In this document: positions 1 to 9,635 of the stretch, one piece after another
Layout: every line of letters starts with the position of its first letter
How positions within the stretch are numbered: position 1 is the first letter of the stretch
From: JACOMS01 sp964352785
GTDB taxonomy: Bacteria; Pseudomonadota; Alphaproteobacteria; Caulobacterales; Maricaulaceae
DNA: 64,000 bases
Reading direction: 5' to 3'
Assembly: GCA_964352785.1 (NCBI GenBank)
Contig: CAYGTI010000006.1
Span: 62,001 to 126,000 of the forward strand
Position numbers and translations under genes: made by a program
Notes under the pieces: generated by a model
What the model was told of the DNA's origin: nothing
Databases searched by the model: none
The model's input: the letters and a program-made list of their open reading frames with translations, nothing else

Positions 1-938
1 CCTTTGGTATGGGCATCGACAAGCCTGATATTCGCTTTGTCTTTCATATGAATCTGCCCGGCAGTCTTGAGGCTTATTACCAAGAAATTGGGCGCGCCGG
101 CCGTGACGGGCAGCCCGCCAATACGGCTATGCTATACGGCCTTGATGATGTGCGCATGCGGCGTCAATTTATCTCTGATGATGCGAGCGATAGCGACCAT
201 CAAATGCGCGAGCATAAACGCCTCGATGCTTTGCTGGCTTATTGTGAGGCCTCGACGTGCCGCCGGCAGGTTTTGCTCTCTTATTTTGGCGAGCAAACAC
301 CTGAATGCAAAAATTGCGATAATTGCCTGAACCCGCCAAAGCTCATTGACGCGAGTCAGCCCGCGCGGGCTTTGTTTGCGTCTATTGACCAAACGGGTCA
401 GCGCTTTGGCACCGCGCATATCATTGACGTGACGCGCGGAGCTAAAACGGCGCGTATCACGCAATTTGGCCATGACACTCTCTCGGCCTATGCGGGCGGA
501 CAGACCTTTGCAAAGCCGTATTTACAGGCCTTGATACGCCAAGCCGTTGCGGCAGGTGTTCTGGACATGGATATTGCCAAATACGGCGCGTTGACGCTCA
601 CCCGGAAAGGCCGGGGTGTTTTGGAGGGCCAAGAAACCTTCCAATGTAAAGATATTCAAGCGGCGCTACCAAAACAACGCAGGGCCCGCCGCGCCCATAC
701 CGCTGCTGATTTGACACCGGATGCGGAGGATTTATTGGTGAAATTAAAGGCTTTAAGGTCCCAGTTTGCGCGCGAGATGAAAAAACCCGCCTATGTCGTG
801 TTTTCCGATGCGACGCTGATTGATATGGCGCGCCTTGTCCCGGCGAACAAAGAGTCCATGCTGGAAGTCTCTGGTGTTGGCCCGACGAAATTTGAGCGGT
901 TTGGCGAAGCGTTTTTAGATGCTGTCGCAAACGCCTAG
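1..938 (+). CDS. recQ: ATP-dependent DNA helicase RecQ, C-terminal part (5' end outside window)
   Basis: The reading frame is open from the first bases, so the gene starts upstream and only about 312 residues are visible. It begins in helicase motif V (FGMGIDKPDIRF) and continues into motif VI (YYQEIGRAGRDG, with the arginine finger). The RecQ zinc site follows, with four cysteines in the pattern TCRR...ECKNCDNC, then the winged-helix RQC region. The last 70 or so residues form an HRDC domain ending in EVSGVGPTKFERFGEAFLDAV. RecQ is a 3'-5' helicase used in recombination and replication-fork repair. The order of domains matches full bacterial RecQ. The Walker A and DEAH motifs would lie before the window. 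Confidence 0.96.
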   Translation, partial: FGMGIDKPDIRFVFHMNLPGSLEAYYQEIGRAGRDGQPANTAMLYGLDDVRMRRQFISDDASDSDHQMREHKRLDALLAYCEASTCRRQVLLSYFGEQTPECKNCDNCLNPPKLIDASQPARALFASIDQTGQRFGTAHIIDVTRGAKTARITQFGHDTLSAYAGGQTFAKPYLQALIRQAVAAGVLDMDIAKYGALTLTRKGRGVLEGQETFQCKDIQAALPKQRRARRAHTAADLTPDAEDLLVKLKALRSQFAREMKKPAYVVFSDATLIDMARLVPANKESMLEVSGVGPTKFERFGEAFLDAVANA

Positions 939-2108
939 TGCAATTCGCTTATGAATTCTTACTGATCTTAATTTAATACAAAATACATTTAATTCAGCAC
1001 CTCTATCGCCAACTCCGGGTAGGAGGGCGACAAGTATCAATATTAAGTAGGGAGTAGGGGTGCGAATTTTCGTAAGGGTTTACGGCGGAATTTTATGCTC
1101 GCATAGCACCAGCGCACTGGCAAAACTATGAGTTTTTGCGCCGTAATTTTGTGTTTTTCGGCCTATATGCCTAACGAGGCTGACGCGCCGAAATGCATCA
1201 CGATAGTAGTGAAAGCCGTAAATTTGAAACCGTCCCATCGCGGATAGTTTTGTGCAGCGCTCTAAAAATTGCGCGCGCGATAAGGTGAGCGATCCAGACG
1301 TTCCTCCGGGCATCAACGCTCTGAGAGGTGATAAATTACGCGCAGGAAACGCCGCCTTGCGCTGCGCATAGGCATGCTTGCGGCGGTTGGAGCGGCTTGG
1401 AGTTTCCGGAGCGCCGCCCGTATAAATCGATGGCGTGGCCGCTTCATAACGATGAAATCCCAGTATGAAATACAAACTTGCGAGCAAAAGCTGAATGACG
1501 GGCAGATCAAGCCAGCTCTCCCGTCTCTTTTCCCGCCTTGGGGTCTCGCTATATATAAGGCTTCGGTCACAATACGTCATGTTGTGACATTACCCCGGAA
1601 CTGATCACCGAGGATTAGATTGTATGTGGGTGTTGTTTTTAAAAAGAAAATTATGACTGCAAAGTAGGGATAATATTGGCAAACGCGTCAACCCGGTCAA
1701 GCCGCGAAGCGGCGTAGAGCCGGGATATCGATAGGTTTTTATGTTCTAACGAGGGGGCTCCATCGCATGCGATCCTGCATCTTCGGCTGCGCATCCGTGC
1801 GGGATGACAGCATAGTCGATTGCCCCCTATATCATTCTGGCTTGATCTGGATGGTTGAGAGGTTTGCGCAGATTGCCGTAATTTGGTCAGTTGATCTTCC
1901 AAATAGGAGTTCTTTTTTCTCTATCACCTAAAATAAAATATACCGAAGAGAAAACCTAACAGTTTAAACCATAGCTATTCCGATAGCGGTTCTGCCTTTC
2001 AAGCCTACCACCCACCAAAGCCCTATAATTGTTCTCCTTTTGGCACAATTCCGTCTCATTTGCGTGAGATTTGTGTTAATATATTATAAATTACCCGGAG
2101 GAATCGCT
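939..2108. other. 1.17-kb intergenic region without a convincing gene
   Basis: This stretch separates recQ from the alpha-2-macroglobulin gene. A 166-codon minus-strand frame (1080-1580) and an overlapping 85-codon frame exist. Neither resembles a family I know, and they compete for the same bases; the longer one has one hydrophobic stretch (LPVIQLLLASLYFILGF). I treat it as unproven. The part from about 1690 to 1830 holds nested inverted repeats (listed separately). The last 180 bases are AT-rich and probably carry the promoter of the downstream gene. No tRNA-like T-arm was seen. Confidence 0.5.
1692..1828. repeat. Nested inverted-repeat element (possible dispersed intergenic repeat)
   Basis: Two structured parts are visible. 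At 1692-1724 the ends CCCGG and CCGGG flank a tight hairpin GCCGC-GAA-GCGGC (1701-1713). At 1752-1828 AGGGGGC and GCCCCCT form a 7-bp terminal inverted repeat around a perfect 12-bp palindrome ATCGCATGCGAT (1762-1773). The sequence is typical in flavour of dispersed palindromic intergenic repeats in alphaproteobacterial genomes. No other copy occurs in the window, so its repeat nature is an inference. Confidence 0.4.
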
Positions 2109-5100
2109 GTGAAACGTATTTGGTTAGCCTATCTCATACCTGCTGCTTTTGTTTTTGCGTGGTGGGCGGGCTATACGTTTTATGCCGATGATGCGCCGAA
2201 AAACCAGCGGACTACGGCGAGCGATGTGGATGTTGACCTTAGCGCTGCGCCTCAAGATGATCCGGATGCGCAGGTGGATAATGACGTTTTATCTGATAAC
2301 GCGCCGGATAATCTTACCTATCTGGGATGGGACGTGGACAATACGGCGGATGAACCGCGCGTTTGTTTCAACTTTTTGACGGCCTTAAACGATGCGGACA
2401 CTATCAAAGTTCGGGATTATATTCGCACCTCTCCTGAGGCGTCTATTTCCGCGCAAATATCAGGACAAGATTTGTGCATGACAGGTTTTGCATTTGACCA
2501 AGATTACACGGTCACATTACGCGAGGGACTATCTGATGCGTCTGGGAAAACGCTTGGCCACGATATTCTTGAGAGCGTAAGCTTTGGCGATAAGCCGCCC
2601 TTTGTGTCCTTTGCCGGGCAGGGGATTATCTTGCCGCGTGTCAACGCGCAGGGTCTGGCGATTGAAACAGTGAATGTGGACGCTGTGAGCGTCAACATCG
2701 CGCGCGTGTCTGACCGTATGATCGCGCGCCGTGATCCGCAAGCTGGTAAAGCCACGCTGGAAGGTGATTATGGCTGGGAATATGAGGACGCGGCCAGTTC
2801 TATTCGCGAAACCATTTGGTCCGGCGATATTGATGTCAAAACTTTGCGTAACAAAAAAGTGACGACGGTTATTGCGCTCGCCAAGCTGACCGGTGATCTG
2901 CCGCCGGGGGCTTATGTTGTGACCGCTGAGCGCCGCCATACGGATGATGAGAGCCAAATTGCGCGAGCTTGGCGCTGGATTATTTCGACGGATTTGGCGT
3001 TGACGAGCTACGCAGGCACAGATGGGCTGACCGTGTCTGTGCGCTCCATCGATACGGCGCGATTATCGCCAAATGTCGAGGTCTCTCTGGTGGCTGAAAA
3101 TAATGATATTCTCGCAAAATCAAAAACCGATGCTTCGGGGCATGTGGTGTTTGCGGCGCCTTTGCTGAAGGGCACCGGCCCGAAACGCGCTAAAATGGTG
3201 ATGGCTTACGGGCCTGAGAATGATTACGCAGTGCTGGATTTGTCCCGCGCCGCCCTTGATTTATCCGAGTATGACATTGCGGGCCGCCGCGCATCAAAAA
3301 CAGCCGATGTTTACGGGTTTTCTGAGCGCGGTGTTTACCGCCCGGGCGAGACCGCGCATCTGACGGTTATGCTCAGAGATAGCATGGCCAAAGCCTTAAC
3401 CGATCGTCCTGTGACATTGTCTGTGCGCCGCCCCAACGGGATTGAAATGTTCAGTCATGCCGTACCTGAGCCGGAGATCAAAGATCAGGCCGGAACGATC
3501 ACATGGGCTTATGATATTCCAGACAGCGCGCCGCGCGGTGTGTGGTCTGTGGCGGTTAATGTGGAAGGTACAGGCGAGGCGGGACGTATAGAGTTTTCCG
3601 TTGAAGATTTTGTGCCGCAAAAACTCAGGCTAGGTATTGACGTTGATATGGCGCCTGTGCGCGCAAGCGAGGCCCGCAGCGTGACCGTTGATGCGCAGTT
3701 CCTTTACGGCGCGCCTGGAGCCGCGCTCGAGGCCGAAGCTGAAGCTCGTATTACGCTTGATCCAAAACCTTTTGCCGGGTTTGGGGATTATAGTTTTGGT
3801 CCGGCTGACGGGGATTTTAACGAGCGTTTTATCACGATGGGCGGCGGCGTCACGGACGGTGACGGCAGGCTTGATTTTGCTTTGGATATCGCAGCGGAAA
3901 ACCTGTCCTCACAGTTTCCATTGCGCGCTGAAATTACAGCAGGTGTATCTGAGCCCGGCGGGCGTTATGTGCGTGATAGTGTGCGGGTTCCCGTGCGCAC
4001 AGAAGCCGCCTATCTGGGTCTGGATCCACTTTATGAAGGTGCACGTGCGCCGCGCGGCAAGCCCGCCGAGATTGCGATTGCGGCGGTGGATTATACGGGC
4101 GCGCAAATTGGCGGCGAGATCTCTTGGACTTTGGTGGAAGAAGATTGGGATTATCATTGGTACCGTGAAAACGGCCAATGGCGTTACCGCCGCGATGTGC
4201 GTGATCTTCCTCTCGCCAGCGGCACGCTTGATTTGAGCGCAAACGCGCCCGCCATATGGTCTAAGATTCTAAGTTGGGGTGATTACCGATTGGATATAGT
4301 CTCTGATACAGGCGCAGCCGCCGGGCAGCGGTTCAGTGTGGGTTGGGGCCGCGCAGAAACCTCTGATAGCCCGGATCAACTTCGCCTCGGGTCGTCCCAA
4401 GACATAGTCAAGGCGGGCGATATTGTAAAACTTGCGATTAACGCGCCCTATGCGGGCGAGGGCGAGCTTGTCATTGCCAATGACGCCGTGCGTCTGGTCA
4501 AGCCTTTAAAGCTCTCTGAGGGGGCCTCAGAGCTGTCTTTTACGTTTTCCGAAGAGTGGGGCGACAGTGTCTACGCCATGCTGACGCTTTATACGCCGAG
4601 GGACGTTACAGGCCGTCCGGTACCTCGCCGGGCCGTCGGGATCAGCTACATCGCGCTTGACCGTACGGATCAAACTTTAAGCCTCGAGATCAACACGCCT
4701 GATGTGGTGCGCCCGCGCACGGACCAGACGTTTACTGTCGACGTGGCTGGCGCGCCGCGCGGCGAAGATGTCTGGATGAACTTTGCGGCTGTTGATGAGG
4801 GTATTCTTCAGATCACGAAATACACCTCACCCGATGCCAACGGATTTTTCTTTGGTAAAAAAGCGCTCGGCGTTGATATCCGTGATGATTACGGACGGAT
4901 GCTTAACCCGAACCTTGGCGCGCCGGCGATTGCGCGCACCGGCGGAGACAGTCTTGGCGGTGAAGGCCTGACGGTCGTGCCGACGAAAACCGTGTCGCTC
5001 TTCTCTGGCCCGGTCAAAGTACGAAACGGCAAAGCCGAGATCACACTGGCTCTTCCGGACTTTAACGGCGAGCTTCGCCTGATGGGTACGGCATGGACGA

Positions 5101-7025
5101 AAAGCGCTGTTGGCAGCGCCTCCAGTTCGGTCAAAGTGCGCGATAAAGTTCCCGCCATTGTGGGGCTTCCGCGGTTTCTCGCGCCGGGCGATAAAGCCTT
5201 TGCCACAGTCTCGCTTGATAATGTTGAGGGCGCGGCAGGGACTTACACTGCTAAGCTATCTTCGAGCGGCGTTGTGAGTACAAGCGAATCGATCAGTTTG
5301 TATTTAAATCCCGGCCAAAGACTGGATAACCGGATCGATATTCGCGCGGGTGATATAGGTCTCGATAATCTGGAACTGTCTGTTCAGGGGCCTGACGAGT
5401 ATAGCGCTGTCTCTGATTTCCCCATTCAAGTGCGCACGCCTTATATGCCGGTGACAACATCGGAGTATCGGCAAATGGCGTCGGGCGAGAGCTTCACGCT
5501 GGCCTCTGATCTGATTGCGGGTTACGTGCCGGGCAGCACGGATATTACGGTCTCGTTTTCACGGCTCCCGGGACTTGATCCTGCGCCCTATGTCAGCAGT
5601 CTTGCGCGCTACCCTTATGGGTGCACGGAGCAAACGATCTCAACGGCTATGCCGCTGCTCTACGCCGCTGATCTTGGCGGTATTCCCGGTCAGTCAGAGC
5701 AAGAGCGCCGACGCGGTCTTCAAAAAGCCGTCAACAAGCTGGCGAGCCGTCAAAGCCTTGACGGGGCGTTCGGTCTCTGGAGCGCGGGCGACCGTTATGC
5801 GCGCCCGTGGATTGGCGTTTATGCGGCAGATTTTATGTACCGCGCCAAACAAGAAGGGCTCTATGTGCCGACGGATGTGATGGTCCGCGCCCGCAAAGCG
5901 ACGTCTGAAATCAGCCGTATGCCAAGATACCCGAATTTGCAGTATGATTTTCCAACGTCAGGCACTTGGGCGGATCAGAACAAGGCAGAAGCTGCGGCCT
6001 ATGCCAATTTTGTTCTGGCCCGCGAAGGCGCAGGCAATCTGGGGCACATGCGATATCTGTTTGATAATCACCGCTCTAAAATAAAGTCTCCGCTGGGCCA
6101 TGCTTATCTTGGCGGCGCGCTGGCGATGATGGGCGATAAAGCCCGCGCCAAAGCGGCGTTTAATCTCGCGATTGCATCATTGGGCTATGAAGATAATCGT
6201 GATTATTACCAATCAGCCGTGCGGGACGTCGCGGGTGTTATTGCCGCCATGACCGACGCAGGCCGCGAAGATATCGCTGCCGATTTAGCGGTCTCGTTCC
6301 GGGAGGTAATCTTGGACGAAACCTACCTTAATACACAGGAAAAGGCCTACGTGATTCTCGCGCTTCGGTCGCTCATGAAAACGGCTGAGCCGCCCGCTGT
6401 GTCGGCCAAAAACGTAAAACTCGTGGGTGAGAAGAAACGCCCAGCAGCGAGTTTTTACGGCTCTGACCTTGATAAAGGCCCGAGCTTTACAAGCCGGGAC
6501 AAGAGCAATATTTGGGCAACCATCACCGTCAGCGGCGCTCCGGCGCAGGCGCCTCTGCCCATGGCGGACGGCTTTGCTCTGAGCAAACAGGTGTTTTCCA
6601 TGTCCGGTCAGCCTTTGAATTCTTTGAGCGTCAAACAAGGTGAGCGGTTTATTGTACGAACCCGGTTTAACTCGACCATTAATCAAAGCCGCACGGCAGT
6701 GCTGGCTGATCTGCTTCCGGCGGGTTTTGAAATTGAGACAATTCTGCGTCCCGAAGACGGCGCGCTTAGTAATGGCAATCAAGGCGCTTATGAGTGGCTT
6801 GGAAAAATCTCTAATTTTCAAGTCACAGAAGCCCGCGATGACCGATTTATCGCCTCGCTGGCCACCTACCGCAAAGATAAATACGCGGCAGCCTATGTTG
6901 TGCGCGCCGTGACGCCCGGCGATTTTGTCATGCCCGGCGCTGTGATTGAGGATATGTACCGGCCTGCTGACCGCGCGATCACAGAAACGAAACGGGTCAC
7001 GATTTCGGCTGACCCCGCGCTTTAA
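2109..7025 (+). CDS. Bacterial alpha-2-macroglobulin family protein (YfhM-like), membrane-anchored
   Basis: A 1638-residue protease-trap protein of the bacterial alpha-2-macroglobulin (MG1/A2M) type. The GTG at 2109 is preceded by GGAGG at 2097-2101; a longer frame from 2040 lacks a ribosome site. The N-terminus (KRIWLAYLIPAAFVFAWW) is a single hydrophobic anchor without a lipobox cysteine, unlike the lipoprotein form in E. coli. Macroglobulin-like beta domains fill the first 1100 residues. The thioester motif GCTEQ has its cysteine at residue 1172, followed by an alpha-helical thioester domain and a C-terminal receptor-binding-like region. In the family, cleavage of a bait region activates the thioester, which traps attacking proteases in the periplasm. 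Only three bases separate it from pbpC, the usual partner. Confidence 0.93.
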   Translation: MKRIWLAYLIPAAFVFAWWAGYTFYADDAPKNQRTTASDVDVDLSAAPQDDPDAQVDNDVLSDNAPDNLTYLGWDVDNTADEPRVCFNFLTALNDADTIKVRDYIRTSPEASISAQISGQDLCMTGFAFDQDYTVTLREGLSDASGKTLGHDILESVSFGDKPPFVSFAGQGIILPRVNAQGLAIETVNVDAVSVNIARVSDRMIARRDPQAGKATLEGDYGWEYEDAASSIRETIWSGDIDVKTLRNKKVTTVIALAKLTGDLPPGAYVVTAERRHTDDESQIARAWRWIISTDLALTSYAGTDGLTVSVRSIDTARLSPNVEVSLVAENNDILAKSKTDASGHVVFAAPLLKGTGPKRAKMVMAYGPENDYAVLDLSRAALDLSEYDIAGRRASKTADVYGFSERGVYRPGETAHLTVMLRDSMAKALTDRPVTLSVRRPNGIEMFSHAVPEPEIKDQAGTITWAYDIPDSAPRGVWSVAVNVEGTGEAGRIEFSVEDFVPQKLRLGIDVDMAPVRASEARSVTVDAQFLYGAPGAALEAEAEARITLDPKPFAGFGDYSFGPADGDFNERFITMGGGVTDGDGRLDFALDIAAENLSSQFPLRAEITAGVSEPGGRYVRDSVRVPVRTEAAYLGLDPLYEGARAPRGKPAEIAIAAVDYTGAQIGGEISWTLVEEDWDYHWYRENGQWRYRRDVRDLPLASGTLDLSANAPAIWSKILSWGDYRLDIVSDTGAAAGQRFSVGWGRAETSDSPDQLRLGSSQDIVKAGDIVKLAINAPYAGEGELVIANDAVRLVKPLKLSEGASELSFTFSEEWGDSVYAMLTLYTPRDVTGRPVPRRAVGISYIALDRTDQTLSLEINTPDVVRPRTDQTFTVDVAGAPRGEDVWMNFAAVDEGILQITKYTSPDANGFFFGKKALGVDIRDDYGRMLNPNLGAPAIARTGGDSLGGEGLTVVPTKTVSLFSGPVKVRNGKAEITLALPDFNGELRLMGTAWTKSAVGSASSSVKVRDKVPAIVGLPRFLAPGDKAFATVSLDNVEGAAGTYTAKLSSSGVVSTSESISLYLNPGQRLDNRIDIRAGDIGLDNLELSVQGPDEYSAVSDFPIQVRTPYMPVTTSEYRQMASGESFTLASDLIAGYVPGSTDITVSFSRLPGLDPAPYVSSLARYPYGCTEQTISTAMPLLYAADLGGIPGQSEQERRRGLQKAVNKLASRQSLDGAFGLWSAGDRYARPWIGVYAADFMYRAKQEGLYVPTDVMVRARKATSEISRMPRYPNLQYDFPTSGTWADQNKAEAAAYANFVLAREGAGNLGHMRYLFDNHRSKIKSPLGHAYLGGALAMMGDKARAKAAFNLAIASLGYEDNRDYYQSAVRDVAGVIAAMTDAGREDIAADLAVSFREVILDETYLNTQEKAYVILALRSLMKTAEPPAVSAKNVKLVGEKKRPAASFYGSDLDKGPSFTSRDKSNIWATITVSGAPAQAPLPMADGFALSKQVFSMSGQPLNSLSVKQGERFIVRTRFNSTINQSRTAVLADLLPAGFEIETILRPEDGALSNGNQGAYEWLGKISNFQVTEARDDRFIASLATYRKDKYAAAYVVRAVTPGDFVMPGAVIEDMYRPADRAITETKRVTISADPAL

Positions 7026-7028
7026 TCG

Positions 7029-9086
7029 ATGATCTCTGGCCTTGAATATCGCCGCATAAAATATCCGAAATGGTTAATCTATGGCCTTGGCGCTGTGGTC
7101 AGCCTTTTCGCTGTTTTAAACACCGTGTACCCGGTGCCTCTATCAGCCGCTCGCCATGTGTCCTCGGTGGTCACAGATCACCAAGGGCAGTGGATGACAG
7201 GGTTCACGGTTGAGGACGGCATATGGCGTATTCCCGCTGATTTATCAGAGATTGACCCGCGCTTTACCGAGCGCTTAATCGCGATTGAGGATAAGCGGTT
7301 CTGGAATCATAGCGGCGTTGATGTTCTGGCGATTTTACGGGCTGGACGCTCTTGGGGCCGCGCCGGAAAACCTGTGTCCGGGGCGTCCACGATCACTATG
7401 CAGCTAGTTCGTCAGCTTGAACCGCGCCCGCGCAATTTATTCTCAAAAATCATCGAATCCGCCCGTGCCGTGCAATATGAGCTGTGGTTCTCCAAAGCTG
7501 ACATTCTCGAACTGTATCTGACCCATGTGTCTTACGGAGGGAATATCGAAGGCGTTCATGCGGCCTCGCAGGTCTATTTTGGTAAGCCTCCGTTTCAGCT
7601 CACAGACGGCGAGATTGCGCTGCTGATTGCGCTCCCGCAAGCACCGGAGGCGCGCCGCCCGGATTTGCAGCTCCAAATGGCGCAAAAAGGCCGCGATAAA
7701 ATTTTAGATAAGCTCGCAGAAAACGGCGCTCTTTCGCGCAAGCTTGCCAATGAAGCCAAAGAACTACCGATCAATGTAACCCGCAGCGCCATGCCGGAAA
7801 TGGCGTGGCTGACATCAAAGGACTTGGCCGGCAAGAATAGCACTATAACCTCAACGCTGGATTATAGCCTTCAAGCGGATATCGAGGCCTTGACCGAGCG
7901 GTTTGTTGCGCCGCTGGACATGCCTGTCAACACGGCTGTCACCATTGTGGATAATCATACCATGGCCGTGCGCGCACACATTGCCTCGGCGGGACGGGAT
8001 CGTCCCGGCGGCTGGATTGATATGTCGGGCCGCGCTAGATCACCGGGCTCGACGCTCAAACCGTTTATTTACGGCCTTGCGATGGATGACGGTCTTGTCA
8101 CGGCGGGCTCCTTTGTGCGCGACGCGCCGACGCGGTTTGGCTCGTATCAACCCGAGAATTTTAACCGCCGTTATTATGGCGATGTCCGTATACATGAAGC
8201 GCTCCGTCATAGCCTTAACGTTCCGGCTGTGGCTGTGCTGGACAAAATAGGCGGATCACGCCTTGAAGCCACACTCGTTGCGGCGGGCGTTGACGTCACC
8301 CGGCTGGGCGGCGACTCGGAGCGCGCAGGTTTGGCACTCGCCCTTGGCGGCGCGGGCGTGAGCGTCAATGATCTCGCGGTGATTTATGCTGCGCTGGCCA
8401 ATGGGGGTCTGGCAAAGCCTCTTAGGTGGACTCTCCATGACGAGGGCACCGCCTATCGTTTGTTATCCCAAGAGAGCGCCGCAGAGATAACGCGTATCTT
8501 GCGCCAAGCGCCAACGCCGACAGGGCGTGTTCCGGCATGGCTGGCCCATGATATTCCGCCGATTGCCTATAAAACGGGCACGTCTTATGGGTTCAGGGAT
8601 GCGTGGGCTGCCGGATATACGGATGACTGGACAGTGATTGTGTGGGTTGGGCGGCCGGACGGCGCGCCGCGTACAGGACAGACCGGGCGCCTTGCGGCTG
8701 CGCCGTTCTTGTTCGATATATTTTCGCGCTTACCCCATCATGGCGCCGCGTCTGCTTTTGCCCGTGACGATGACGCGCCCAGCGGGCTCTCCCGGTTTCA
8801 AGATGTGATTGATACGGGCCCGCAAATATTGTTTCCGCCGGACGGATCAGAGCTTTTGGCGGTGTCGTTTGGGGACAGCGCGCGCGGCTTTTCTTTTTCC
8901 GCCCGCAGCAAAACGGGCGCGGCGCAATTCTACGTGGACGGAACGCCGCTTACGCCCGAGCAGGGCCGCTTTATCTGGCGTCCTAGTTCGCCGGGGTTTT
9001 ACAATGTTACAGCTGTGGATCAGCGAGGCTTATCCGCTGTGTCCAATGTTGAGGTCGTCGGCCTGAACCAAACGGCTATGCGGTAG
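7029..9086 (+). CDS. pbpC: Penicillin-binding protein 1C (bifunctional peptidoglycan synthase)
   Basis: 685 residues. A single N-terminal membrane segment (WLIYGLGAVVSLFAVLNTV) precedes a glycosyltransferase-51 domain whose catalytic Glu is E87 in AIEDKRFWNHSGVD, with the second motif ASTITMQLVRQL. The transpeptidase domain has SxxK at S341 (GSTLKPF), SxN in HSLNVPA, and KTG at K515 (YKTGTSYG). The C-terminal 100 residues fit the PBP1C tail domain (ILFPPDGSELL onward). The product polymerises glycan strands and is annotated as a class A PBP. It starts four bases after the alpha-2-macroglobulin stop. This conserved pairing suggests the two act together, with cell-wall repair coupled to protease defence. 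Confidence 0.96.
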   Translation: MISGLEYRRIKYPKWLIYGLGAVVSLFAVLNTVYPVPLSAARHVSSVVTDHQGQWMTGFTVEDGIWRIPADLSEIDPRFTERLIAIEDKRFWNHSGVDVLAILRAGRSWGRAGKPVSGASTITMQLVRQLEPRPRNLFSKIIESARAVQYELWFSKADILELYLTHVSYGGNIEGVHAASQVYFGKPPFQLTDGEIALLIALPQAPEARRPDLQLQMAQKGRDKILDKLAENGALSRKLANEAKELPINVTRSAMPEMAWLTSKDLAGKNSTITSTLDYSLQADIEALTERFVAPLDMPVNTAVTIVDNHTMAVRAHIASAGRDRPGGWIDMSGRARSPGSTLKPFIYGLAMDDGLVTAGSFVRDAPTRFGSYQPENFNRRYYGDVRIHEALRHSLNVPAVAVLDKIGGSRLEATLVAAGVDVTRLGGDSERAGLALALGGAGVSVNDLAVIYAALANGGLAKPLRWTLHDEGTAYRLLSQESAAEITRILRQAPTPTGRVPAWLAHDIPPIAYKTGTSYGFRDAWAAGYTDDWTVIVWVGRPDGAPRTGQTGRLAAAPFLFDIFSRLPHHGAASAFARDDDAPSGLSRFQDVIDTGPQILFPPDGSELLAVSFGDSARGFSFSARSKTGAAQFYVDGTPLTPEQGRFIWRPSSPGFYNVTAVDQRGLSAVSNVEVVGLNQTAMR

Positions 9087-9152
9087 CATAATTTTCTATC
9101 ACATTCCCCAATTTTCAGGCTAACAAGCGAAAAAACTAACTAGGCCAAAAAT

Positions 9153-9623
9153 ATGAGTAAAGTTATCGGATTTCATTATACCCTGAAAAACAAGATCGGC
9201 ATGGTCTTGGATAGCTCGGACGGCAACCCGCCAATGCTGTTTTTAACGGGCAGTGGCCAGATTATACCGGGACTTGAAAAACGAATGAAGAATATGGCCA
9301 TTGGCGAGACAAAAACCATCATGGTGCCCGCTGCAGAAGCTTATGGTGAGGTGGATGAGAGCCTGAAATTGACGGTTAAAACCACTCAATTTCCTATTGA
9401 GGCTAATCTGAAAGTTGGTGATCAATTTCGCATCAATGAAGAACCCGGCGCGCCCCTGTTCAAGGTCGTAAAAATTGACGGCGAAGACGTTCAGATTGAC
9501 GGCAATCACCAAATGGCGGGCAATGATCTTTATTTTGACGTTGAAATCACCGAAAAACGCAAAGCGACTACAGATGAGTTGGCCCACGGTCATGCCCACG
9601 GGCCGGGCGGACATCACCACTAA
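9153..9623 (+). CDS. FKBP-type peptidyl-prolyl isomerase, SlyD-like
   Basis: 156 residues. The N-terminal half is the FKBP domain (IGFHYTLKNKIGMVLDSS, then FLTGSGQIIPGLEKRM). The insert-in-flap chaperone domain follows, with the diagnostic DGNHQMAGNDLYFDVEI, a variant of NHPLAGK. The C-terminus is short and histidine-rich (HGHAHGPGGHHH), as in metal-binding SlyD proteins, though far shorter than the E. coli tail. SlyD-type proteins are cytosolic folding helpers and can hand nickel to hydrogenase maturation; no hydrogenase is near here. The stop lies 12 bp from the convergent trpA stop with no obvious terminator between them. Confidence 0.93.
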   Translation: MSKVIGFHYTLKNKIGMVLDSSDGNPPMLFLTGSGQIIPGLEKRMKNMAIGETKTIMVPAAEAYGEVDESLKLTVKTTQFPIEANLKVGDQFRINEEPGAPLFKVVKIDGEDVQIDGNHQMAGNDLYFDVEITEKRKATTDELAHGHAHGPGGHHH

Positions 9624-9635
9624 ATTTGAATGGAG

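Noticed and set aside
1080..1580. 166-codon minus-strand frame in the recQ-A2M gap
   Set aside because: No recognisable domain, no good ribosome site seen, and an overlapping 85-codon frame in another register covers the same bases. Kept only as a possibility in the intergenic entry.
3688..4236. 182-codon plus-strand frame
   Set aside because: Out-of-frame shadow within the alpha-2-macroglobulin gene, with basic low-complexity text.
6285..6821. 178-codon minus-strand frame
   Set aside because: Antisense inside the alpha-2-macroglobulin gene; composition follows the reverse of the real frame.
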